From: Candidatus Zhuqueibacterota bacterium
Lineage (GTDB): Bacteria; Zhuqueibacterota; Zhuqueibacteria; Residuimicrobiales; Krinioviventaceae
Length of the DNA stretch: 5,733 bases
Assembly: GCA_003854995.1 (NCBI GenBank)
Contig: RQOI01000159.1
Coordinates: 1 to 5,733, forward strand
Direction of reading: 5' to 3'
Below, piece by piece: positions 1 through 5,020 of the stretch; position 1 is the stretch's first letter; each line of letters starts with the position of its first letter. Under the pieces are notes generated by a model. The model did not search any database, was not told where the DNA came from, and worked only from the letters and a program-made list of their open reading frames with translations. The position numbers and the translations under genes are program-made.

Positions 1-24
1 TGGAACTCGGCGTTCTCGGTGGTT
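1..24 (+). repeat. Intergenic CTC-GCG type repeat, copy 1 (edge of window)
   Basis: Read on the minus strand, the first 24 bases begin AACCAC, then GAG, then CGCCGAG, then TTCC. The same order of blocks, with a few substitutions and two single-base gaps, occurs on the plus strand at 2545-2570. The two copies are therefore in inverted orientation on either side of the GH88 gene. The unit may extend left of the window. Confidence 0.6.
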
Positions 25-50
25 ATATTATTTATCTTCTATGTTACGCT

Positions 51-85
51 TTTGTCAACGTGGCTACCCGTAACTGACCTTTTAC
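51..85 (+). repeat. Diverged direct repeat, first copy (partner at 341-372)
   Basis: Bases 65-85 match 352-372 at 18 of 21 positions, sharing CCCG, AACTGAC and TTTTAC. Upstream of this, TTTGTCAAC at 51-59 aligns with TTTATCAAC at 341-349 after a 3-nt gap. The partner lies about 75-105 nt upstream of the GH88 start. It may be a remnant of a duplication or a repeated regulatory block. Confidence 0.45.
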
Positions 86-225
86 AGTATTTTTCTGATG
101 ATAGGCCATATGAGAGGACACATGTCAGATTGTCAAGTCGTGCTCGAGTATATATTAATAAAAAACTTGAGATGTCACGCAAACTCAATACACCAACGAA
201 AATTATTTCGAATTTATTCAAGAAC

Positions 226-265
226 TTGGCGAATCTTTGCGTCTGGTCTGCGTCTTTGCGTGAGT
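226..265 (+). repeat. Intergenic CTTTGCG-type repeat, copy 2
   Basis: GCG-ending units (CTTGGCG, CTTTGCG, TCTGCG, TTTGCG) recur at roughly 10-nt spacing. The last 16 bases (250-265, GCGTCTTTGCGTGAGT) are identical to 2801-2816 downstream of the GH88 gene, so this is a dispersed intergenic repeat and not part of a gene. Confidence 0.7.
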
Positions 266-272
266 GCAAAAA

Positions 273-304
273 ATCATGCAAGCGAGGTATCATGCAAGTG
301 AGAT
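273..304 (+). repeat. Two tandem copies of a 16-bp unit
   Basis: Units 273-288 and 289-304 both start ATCATGCAAG and match at 14 of 16 positions. A 16-bp spacing is about one and a half helical turns. It could be a paired site for a transcription factor controlling the GH88 gene about 140 nt downstream, or simple tandem duplication. No regulator gene is in the window. Confidence 0.5.
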
Positions 305-332
305 TATCTTTTTGATTAACATAACATCTTGT

Positions 333-349
333 GTTGATTTTTTATCAAC
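333..349. promoter_or_regulatory. 17-bp palindrome, possible operator
   Basis: GTTGAT (333-338) and ATCAAC (344-349) are perfect inverted repeats around five T residues. The site lies about 100 nt upstream of the GH88 start and overlaps the second copy of the diverged direct repeat. A 6-bp arm is short for AT-rich DNA, so an operator role is only a possibility. Confidence 0.25.
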
Positions 350-385
350 TTTGCCCGAAACTGACGTTTTACCTAAAACGGATCT

Positions 386-415
386 TTTGCTTTTTTTTCA
401 TGCAGCATATATTTA
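386..415 (+). promoter_or_regulatory. Possible Bacteroidota-style promoter for the GH88 gene
   Basis: TTTG at 386-389 is followed, after 18 nt, by TATATTTA at 408-415. This matches the Bacteroidota -33/-7 pattern TTTG / TAnnTTTG at all but the last base. It would give a leader of about 25 nt ending in a strong Shine-Dalgarno sequence. The AT-rich context makes chance matches likely. Confidence 0.25.
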
Positions 416-432
416 TCTTTTGCCGGTCGACA

Positions 433-440
433 GAGAGGAG
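433..440 (+). promoter_or_regulatory. Shine-Dalgarno that fixes the GTG start of the GH88 gene
   Basis: GAGAGGAG lies 5 nt before the GTG at 446. This strong match selects GTG as start codon, and the encoded protein then begins with a proper signal peptide. Confidence 0.85.
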
Positions 441-445
441 TTATC

Positions 446-2500
446 GTGAAAAATCAGGTCGCTTATGTCTTTGTCTCGCTTTTTCTCAGTGCGGGCATCT
501 GTTCATCCCAGGCTCTGGACTCGCTCATCGCCGCCAGCCTGCCGTTTGCGCTCGAACGACTCGCGCAATCGACGAGTGAGATCACCAGCTTTTCGCAATA
601 CCCGGAAAAGACCGATGCGAACGGCAGATGGCAGACGTTCAGCCGCGGCAGTTGGACGAGTGGCTTTTTCCCCGGCGCCCTGTGGTACGCCTATGCCCTG
701 ACCCAAGAGTCAAGCTGGCGCGACCTGGCCATTTCGTGGTCCACCCCGCTGGAGCCGCAGAAGAACAGCAGCGGCTCGCACGATGTGGGATTTCAAATGA
801 TGTCGAGCTGGGGCAACTGGTACAAGCTCACTGGCCGGGTGCAGAACGTCGATGTGCTGATCACGACGGCCAATTCCCTGGCCGAGCGCTTTGACGAGAC
901 GATCGGCTGCACGCGCTCCTGGGGCAGTGTGAGTGAGACGCAGAATTTTCTCGTCATCGTCGATAACATGATGAATCTCGAACTGCTCTTCTGGGCCGCC
1001 GGGCACGGCGGCGATTCCCGCCTTTACGACATGGCGGTCAAGCACGCTGACAGGACGAGAGAAGAGCACGTGCGCGAAAATGGCAGCACCTTTCACGTGG
1101 TCGATTTCAACCTGGACGGCACGGTCAAGCGAAAATATACGCATCAGGGCTACCAGGACTGGTCCACTTGGTCGCGCGGCCAGGCCTGGGGCATTTACGG
1201 CTTTACGATGTGCTATCGCGAATCGCGGCAGGTGCGCTTCCTCGATACGGCCTGCAAAATGGCCGACTATTTTCTCACCAATCTGCCGGCAGATCATGTC
1301 CCTTACTGCGATTTCGATTCGCCCAACATCCCGGACGAATCCCGCGATGCCTCGGCCGCGGCCATCACCTGTTCAGCTCTCTTTGAGCTGGATACATTTG
1401 TCGCAGGAGATGAATACAGGAGGGCGGCGGAGAAAATACTGACCTCGCTCCTGACATCCTACCTGTCGCGCGGCGCCAACATGAGCTCCATACTGCAGAA
1501 AGGCTGCGTCCGCTATGGCTCGCACGAACAGGGCTTGATCTACGCCGACTATTATCTGCTCGAAGCCATCAGCCGCACCCTCGGCATCGAGCTCAAACCC
1601 ATCGATCCCGTCGAGCCGGAAGAGCGACTCTTCAGCGATATCCCCTTTTTCGGCGATGCCAACAACTTTTCGCCCTGTAACGCGTCGCGCTGGTCGGTTG
1701 GGCCGGATGAGAACGACCTGCGTTACTATATCAACACCTCGGATTTCACCCAACAGGACGGCGAGCGAGTCGGCGAATACGCGCTCGTCCGGGATAGTCT
1801 CTATCAGGACTTTGACCTCTCCTTTCGCGCCAGGACGCCGGAGGATTTCAGCGCCAACGAGTGGGTCGATTTGGTCGTCATCTTTGGTTTCCAGGACGAC
1901 GAGAACTATAATTATGCCATGCTCAACTCCAATCCGGCGGCGACCGGCAACGCCGCCTTTAGCGTGCGCGACGGCGTGCGGCAGCCGCGCGGCCATGTCA
2001 CTCTGCCAGGCCTGGTCGATAATGACTACCACGACTATCTTTTCCGCCGCACCGGCGCGACGATCGAATTCTTCATCGATGGCCGCCCCTTTTACACATT
2101 CTCCGATGGAGCATTCGCCACCTCGGGACAGATCGGCGTCGGCTCGTATAATGATGCCGCTTTTTTTGATGACATCATGGTCACGCGACCTATCGACAGC
2201 GACGTTGCCAAACAGCGTCTTCCTGCAGAGTTTGTCTTGCGGCAATATCCGAATCCGTTCAATGGCCAGACGACGATTCGCTTTCACCTGGCAGCAGCCC
2301 TGCCGATCCGACTCTCGATTTACGACGCCACTGGTCAACGCGTCGTCACATTATATGAGGGGAACCATACTGCCGGAGACGCGAGGGTCATCTGGAGGGG
2401 AAATAATGATAAAGGCGAGAGCGTCAGCAGCGGCGTCTATTTCGTCACCCTGGAGAGCCCGGGAAAAAGGGAGAGTCGAAAAATGGTGCTGATCAAATGA
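446..2500 (+). CDS. Secreted GH88 unsaturated glucuronyl hydrolase with LamG-like and T9SS sorting domains
   Basis: The protein (684 aa, GTG start) should remove the unsaturated uronic acid from the non-reducing end of oligosaccharides released by polysaccharide lyases. Residues 1-23 look like a signal peptide, probably cut after SSQA. The GH88 (alpha/alpha)6 barrel covers about 25-385. By spacing against Bacillus sp. GL1 UGL, D113 (HDVGF) and D173 (IVDNMMNL) correspond to catalytic D88 and D149; H217, Q234, R244 and W248 (RGQAW) correspond to H193, Q211, R221 and W225. The HDxGF motif favours GH88 over GH105. Residues about 400-582 look like a concanavalin/LamG beta-sandwich, perhaps for carbohydrate binding. 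Residues 594-684 (YPNPFN, IYDATGQ, SGVYFVTL) are a T9SS type A sorting tail, so the enzyme is probably surface-attached or released. Typical UGLs are about 380 aa. No lyase or transporter gene is nearby, so the polymer is unknown. Confidence 0.93.
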   Translation: MKNQVAYVFVSLFLSAGICSSQALDSLIAASLPFALERLAQSTSEITSFSQYPEKTDANGRWQTFSRGSWTSGFFPGALWYAYALTQESSWRDLAISWSTPLEPQKNSSGSHDVGFQMMSSWGNWYKLTGRVQNVDVLITTANSLAERFDETIGCTRSWGSVSETQNFLVIVDNMMNLELLFWAAGHGGDSRLYDMAVKHADRTREEHVRENGSTFHVVDFNLDGTVKRKYTHQGYQDWSTWSRGQAWGIYGFTMCYRESRQVRFLDTACKMADYFLTNLPADHVPYCDFDSPNIPDESRDASAAAITCSALFELDTFVAGDEYRRAAEKILTSLLTSYLSRGANMSSILQKGCVRYGSHEQGLIYADYYLLEAISRTLGIELKPIDPVEPEERLFSDIPFFGDANNFSPCNASRWSVGPDENDLRYYINTSDFTQQDGERVGEYALVRDSLYQDFDLSFRARTPEDFSANEWVDLVVIFGFQDDENYNYAMLNSNPAATGNAAFSVRDGVRQPRGHVTLPGLVDNDYHDYLFRRTGATIEFFIDGRPFYTFSDGAFATSGQIGVGSYNDAAFFDDIMVTRPIDSDVAKQRLPAEFVLRQYPNPFNGQTTIRFHLAAALPIRLSIYDATGQRVVTLYEGNHTAGDARVIWRGNNDKGESVSSGVYFVTLESPGKRESRKMVLIK

Positions 2501-2544
2501 ACAGAATAATGGCAACATCGTATTTATTCGCCAAGTTTTAAGCC

Positions 2545-2573
2545 AACCACAGAGGGCGCCGAGGTTCCCAGAG
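2545..2573 (-). repeat. Intergenic CTC-GCG type repeat, copy 3 (inverted)
   Basis: AACCACAGAG, CGCCGAGG and TTCC follow one another here and are the inverted counterpart of bases 1-24. The unit begins about 45 nt after the GH88 stop codon and runs toward the repeat arm at 2586-2614. Confidence 0.6.
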
Positions 2574-2579
2574 ATAATG

Positions 2580-2610
2580 AAAAAACGCCTCGCGCAAAGC
2601 CGCAGAGGCG
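2580..2610 (-). terminator. Intrinsic terminator for the minus-strand operon
   Basis: On the minus strand, CGCCTC, a bulged T, then GCG pair with CGC and GAGGCG to give nine GC-rich base pairs around a 6-nt loop (GCTTTG). Six T residues follow the stem directly (2585 down to 2580). This is a canonical rho-independent terminator, about 290 nt after the stop of the ATE-like gene. The hairpin is made from the intergenic repeat itself. On the plus strand the stem is followed by A residues, so it should act in one direction only. Confidence 0.75.
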
Positions 2611-2614
2611 CAAA
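2586..2614 (-). repeat. Intergenic CTTTGCG-type repeat, inverted arm
   Basis: This arm matches the reverse complement of 2790-2818 at 22 of 29 positions, including CGCAAAG and CGCAAA blocks. The pair forms a long imperfect inverted repeat enclosing about 175 nt that contain three further hairpins. Confidence 0.65.
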
Positions 2615-2652
2615 AAAAAGCAATAAGCAATGTGCCGGACAGAAGATGGAAA

Positions 2653-2718
2653 CGGACATTCGTCCGAGTGGGATAAATATCCCCCTTCATTGTCCGCCCA
2701 GGACGGATGTCCTGGGCG
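2653..2718. repeat. Cluster of three hairpins, each with a 4-nt loop
   Basis: Three perfect stems follow one another: CGGAC/GTCCG (2653-2657/2662-2666), GGGAT/ATCCC (2670-2674/2679-2683) and a 10-bp stem CGCCCAGGAC/GTCCTGGGCG (2695-2704/2709-2718). Each encloses four bases. The GTCCG at 2692-2696 could pair with the first CGGAC instead, giving an alternative fold. There is no T-run on either side, so this is not a standard terminator. It may be a palindromic intergenic repeat or a structured RNA. Confidence 0.55.
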
Positions 2719-2778
2719 ATCGTGCTCGTCAAAAAGCTCTCGAATTAAAAAATTTGAGCCTTCATTTTAGAAATTTTC

Positions 2779-2818
2779 TTTGCGTGCCCTTTGCGACTTC
2801 GCGTCTTTGCGTGAGTCT
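2779..2818 (+). repeat. Intergenic CTTTGCG-type repeat, copy 4
   Basis: CTTTGCG, CCTTTGCG, TTCGCG and TTTGCG recur at about 10-nt spacing. Bases 2801-2816 are identical to 250-265 upstream of the GH88 gene, and 2790-2818 is the inverted partner of 2586-2614. Confidence 0.7.
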
Positions 2819-2829
2819 CTACCCATCAC

Positions 2830-2845
2830 GCCAAGTGAGCTTGGC
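2830..2845. repeat. Small hairpin downstream of the ATE-like gene
   Basis: GCCAAG (2830-2835) and CTTGGC (2840-2845) form a perfect 6-bp stem with a TGAG loop, about 50 nt beyond the stop codon of the minus-strand gene. No T-run follows on the minus strand, so terminator function is doubtful. Confidence 0.35.
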
Positions 2846-2896
2846 TTATGAACTCTTCTGTTTTACAACAACGAAAATCTGCGCCAAACAGCACGC

Positions 2897-3655
2897 TCAC
2901 ATAAATCCAGCCGGGTAAAAAGTTTGTTTAAATAAAATTGTCTCCAGCAAGTGTTTATCGACCTCTCCCCCATCACGTTTAATCAAATACTTTAATTCAT
3001 CAACACCATCTGACCAGCGAAAACCATTCCAGAATTGAAAGCCTTTGAACTGCGATTTGTAGAGCGCGTTGCGGCTGTAGCAGGAGCCGAGGTAAATATG
3101 ATCGAGGCCCTGCTTCTGCATGAAAGCGACGGCCGAGGTCATCATGAACATGCCGAGGTTTTTGTCAGCGTGATTCAAATCGTAAAAGGCGTAATAGTAA
3201 AAGGCCAGCCGTGGTGCATCGATGAAAAAGACGACCAGACCAACGTCACGGCCTGTCTCGTCCGCATAGAGCATGATGTGCGAGCAGACCGGCGAATGAA
3301 ACAGCGCATCGAGGCGCTCTTCGCTCATGACGTCATGGCCGAATTTGGCGTCTGTGTACGCTTGGCAGAATTGCCGCCACTCCGGGGTGTAATCAAAGTC
3401 GCGCGCTGCCAGCAGACGATAGGAAAAGCCCTCTCCTTTGCGCAGGATGCGCCTGTTTTCAGAAGAGGGTTCGAATTGTCGCAGATCGACGCGCGTGTTC
3501 CGGCACATATAAAAACGATCGAGCTCGCGGCTCGGCAAAAATCCCTTGGCAAAAAAGTCTGCCGGCCTCTCCCCTGCCTCAGGCAACGCCCAGATGACGT
3601 ACGGAAAGATATAGTGCGCATAATCTGATTTATACTCGGAAAAGAGCAGCTTCAT
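2897..3655 (-). CDS. Divergent ATE/Bpt-like aminoacyl-tRNA-protein transferase homologue
   Basis: The protein is 252 aa from the ATG at 3655. That start has AGAGG 8 nt upstream; an ATG at 3688 would add 11 unlike residues and overlap the upstream gene. It follows the layout of bacterial arginyl/leucyl-tRNA-protein transferases (ATE and Bpt), which move an amino acid from tRNA to a protein N-terminus. Residues 38-42 (GFLPS) and 54-73 (TRV, FEPSSENRR) resemble the N-terminal part. Residues 153-160 (YYYAFYDL), 166-172 (NLGMFMM), 188-193 (YLGSCY) and 199-207 (YKSQFKGFQ) resemble the C-terminal GNAT-like part. The N-terminal cysteine cluster of ATEs is largely missing; only C51 remains there. No signal peptide or membrane segment is seen, so it should be cytosolic. 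The tight link to the ATP-grasp gene suggests a shared pathway rather than general protein turnover. It could instead be an ordinary GNAT acyltransferase; substrate unknown. Confidence 0.78.
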   Translation of the reverse strand: MKLLFSEYKSDYAHYIFPYVIWALPEAGERPADFFAKGFLPSRELDRFYMCRNTRVDLRQFEPSSENRRILRKGEGFSYRLLAARDFDYTPEWRQFCQAYTDAKFGHDVMSEERLDALFHSPVCSHIMLYADETGRDVGLVVFFIDAPRLAFYYYAFYDLNHADKNLGMFMMTSAVAFMQKQGLDHIYLGSCYSRNALYKSQFKGFQFWNGFRWSDGVDELKYLIKRDGGEVDKHLLETILFKQTFYPAGFM

Positions 3656-3663
3656 GGCGCCGA

Positions 3664-3668
3664 CCTCT
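3664..3668 (-). promoter_or_regulatory. Shine-Dalgarno overlapping the upstream stop codon
   Basis: On the minus strand AGAGG starts inside the TAG stop of the ATP-grasp gene (3667-3669) and lies 8 nt before the ATG at 3655. This decides the start of the ATE-like gene and suggests translational coupling of the two genes. Confidence 0.75.
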
Positions 3669-4941
3669 ATTCTTCTCCCGGCGGCCAAAGGCTGTAACCG
3701 ATATCGAGGCGATAGTAGGAGCTGAGACAGACAATCTTTTTTATGTTCTCATAGGCTTTGGCGATGGCCGTGGGCATAGAGTCAGCCACAGCCACGACGT
3801 CTGCCACGCGATGGCCGGACATCAGCATCCTGCCTCTTTTATCGGCGACGACTTCATTCCACCAGATATCGCAGGTCGGTTCGTCGCGCAGTTGCACGGT
3901 CACCGACGGGCCCTCTATTTTAATGTAGGGATACCCCCAACCGGCCAGGGTGAGGGTGCAGGCATAGTCACAGCCCTCTTTGAATCGAATGTCAAGCGGT
4001 CGATCGTGCCCGACAGCGAGAAAGGTATCGACCGGATTTTCCAGCATCCGATATAACGCCGGACCGGTGGTGATGCCGACCCGGACATTGTATTCGATGA
4101 CGTGCCATCTGCCATCGCGCTGCACGCTGGTGGATTGCACTGGGCCGTGAAAATGGGTCTCGCGGAACCACGGCAGCAACGGCGCCAGCGTATCCCGGAC
4201 AATGCCGTATCGGTCATCCAGATCCACTTCCACCAGTCCGCCCAGCGGCGCGCCGGCGACCGGTCCCATATTGCCGTCAAAGGCCCGCTTGTACTCCTGA
4301 TTCGTCACCATGGGATAGAGCTGCCCATTGCTGACAAAGGCGGTGTGGCCCGCCTCACGGCGGCCCATATACTCCTGCAAAAAGACGCCTTCGGCATAAT
4401 TCACCTGCTCCAGCCAGGCCAGCGTGTCCTCCACTGTCTCGGTGACGATCGTGTGCACCGGCGAGCCGGGTGCGCAGAGCGGATTTTTGATCACATAGGC
4501 GCCCGGATGGGCGTGCACATACTCCAGCGCTTCGATGCGATTCTTCGCCACATGGCCGGTCGGGACCGGCACGCCATGCTTTGCCGCCAACATGCGGCCA
4601 AAATCGCGATCGCGCTCCAACTTCATCGCGGCGCCGACCGGCGACAGAATGGGGACATCCATGTCGATGAACTCGTCCTTCCACTCTGCTTCGTGCCAGT
4701 TGATAGACATGGGGATGACGAGATCGATCTCTCTCTCTCTGATCAGGGGACAGGGATTGGGAAAGTCTTTGAAATGATAGGTCTCGCCATAGAGCGACGG
4801 ACCATAGTCGCCGTAGTGGCGCGTGAGGTAGCAGCAGACATCAGCGCCGTCTTCTGATAGCGTTCGCATGGCCGAACCCGCATAGGAACCGATGCCCCAG
4901 AGCATGATTTTCGGACGCGTGCCTTTAATGATGTTTTCCAT
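3667..4941 (-). CDS. PurD-like ATP-grasp carboxylate-amine ligase, probably not true PurD
   Basis: The protein has 424 aa, close to the usual PurD length. ATP-grasp enzymes activate a carboxylate as acyl phosphate and join it to an amine. The N-terminal domain starts with a GIGSYAG loop (16-22). Residues about 100-128 (SPVGAAMKLERD, GVPVPTG) precede the ATP-grasp core, where K152 (YVIKNPL) takes the place of the ATP-binding lysine. F187-E190 (FLQE), G198 and the NMGPVAG segment (224-230) follow the PurD order. E283, N285 and R287 (IEYNVR) sit where PurD has its metal- and phosphate-binding LEFNxR. The C-terminal domain ends with YRLDIG (410-415), as in PurD. However, the GKGV loop is replaced by APGSPV and the GDPE motif after LEFNxR by GITTG, so the substrate pocket differs. 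AAAGG lies 4 nt before the ATG. It is followed after 11 nt by the ATE-like gene. No other purine genes are present. Confidence 0.85.
   Translation of the reverse strand: MENIIKGTRPKIMLWGIGSYAGSAMRTLSEDGADVCCYLTRHYGDYGPSLYGETYHFKDFPNPCPLIREREIDLVIPMSINWHEAEWKDEFIDMDVPILSPVGAAMKLERDRDFGRMLAAKHGVPVPTGHVAKNRIEALEYVHAHPGAYVIKNPLCAPGSPVHTIVTETVEDTLAWLEQVNYAEGVFLQEYMGRREAGHTAFVSNGQLYPMVTNQEYKRAFDGNMGPVAGAPLGGLVEVDLDDRYGIVRDTLAPLLPWFRETHFHGPVQSTSVQRDGRWHVIEYNVRVGITTGPALYRMLENPVDTFLAVGHDRPLDIRFKEGCDYACTLTLAGWGYPYIKIEGPSVTVQLRDEPTCDIWWNEVVADKRGRMLMSGHRVADVVAVADSMPTAIAKAYENIKKIVCLSSYYRLDIGYSLWPPGEE
4729..4740 (+). repeat. (CT)6 dinucleotide run inside the ATP-grasp gene
   Basis: Six CT units encode the IREREI stretch (residues 67-72) of the ligase on the minus strand. 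The reading frame is intact here. Loss or gain of one unit would break it, so slippage is conceivable, but the run is short. Confidence 0.6.
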
Positions 4942-4951
4942 AGTGCCTTTA

Positions 4952-5020
4952 TTTGATTAAAAACTTGCTGGCCACTTGCCAGGCACCTCGAAGATGCCTG
5001 GCAAATTCCAGCTAATCAAA
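4952..5020 (-). promoter_or_regulatory. Long nested hairpin between the protease and ligase genes
   Basis: Three pairs of arms share one axis: 4952-4959/5013-5020 (8 bp), 4967-4971/5008-5012 (5 bp) and 4976-4985/4995-5004 (10 bp, TTGCCAGGCA/TGCCTGGCAA). In minus-strand RNA the inner stem extends by U-G, C-G and U-A pairs to a UCG triloop, whereas the plus strand would have a C-A mismatch. This favours function in the operon transcript. The element takes in the protease stop codon and ends just before the ligase ribosome-binding site. Five U residues occur 11 nt after the inner stem, so partial termination, RNA processing or translational control are all possible. Confidence 0.6.

Larger units (their letters stand above)
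1..445. other. AT-rich intergenic leader upstream of the GH88 gene
   Basis: I see no convincing gene here. One frame stays open from the left edge to about 315, but it is low-complexity AT-rich sequence with no plausible ribosome-binding site or recognisable protein pattern. The stretch holds a repeat fragment at 1-24, a related repeat at 226-265, a tandem 16-bp repeat at 273-304, a 17-bp palindrome at 333-349, and two diverged copies of one block (51-85 and 341-372). A sigma70-like pair, TTGTCA at 130-135 and TATTAA at 153-158 with 17-nt spacing, can be found, but such matches are expected by chance in AT-rich DNA. Confidence 0.7.
2501..2896. other. Repeat- and hairpin-rich gap between convergent genes
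   Basis: No credible gene is present; the open frame at 2577-2918 runs through repeats and lacks a ribosome-binding site. The gap contains repeat copies at 2545-2614 and 2779-2818, a minus-strand terminator at 2580-2610, three hairpins at 2653-2718, a weak AT-rich stem at 2739-2746/2751-2758 (one G-T pair), and a 6-bp stem at 2830-2845. I found no hairpin followed by a T-run on the plus strand, so the end of the GH88 transcript is not defined. Confidence 0.75.

Noticed and set aside
19..315. Open frame on the plus strand at the left end (and an overlapping minus-strand frame at 39-293)
   Set aside because: AT-rich, no ribosome-binding site, no protein pattern, and it runs through the intergenic repeat at 226-265.
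446..514. Lipoprotein signal in the GH88 protein because of C19
   Set aside because: The residues before C19 (A-G-I) do not match a lipobox, and a standard cleavage site follows at SSQA.
710..2338. Long minus-strand open frames (710-1297 and 1373-2338) opposite the GH88 gene
   Set aside because: Antisense shadows of a GC-rich gene whose own frame encodes a complete recognisable enzyme.
2586..2818. CRISPR array or insertion sequence in the repeat-rich gap
   Set aside because: Repeats are short, diverged, unevenly spaced and in both orientations, with no uniform spacers and no transposase.
2577..2918. 113-codon plus-strand frame after the GH88 gene
   Set aside because: It is composed of repeats and hairpins, has no ribosome-binding site, and runs into the end of the convergent gene.
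3656..3688. Upstream ATG at 3688 as start of the ATE-like gene
   Set aside because: The ATG at 3655 has a well-placed AGAGG and gives a natural N-terminus; the longer form overlaps the ligase gene.
3035..4857. Plus-strand frames at 3035-3628 and 4102-4857
   Set aside because: They lie antisense to the ATE-like and ATP-grasp genes, which show clear family motifs; composition is typical of antisense frames.
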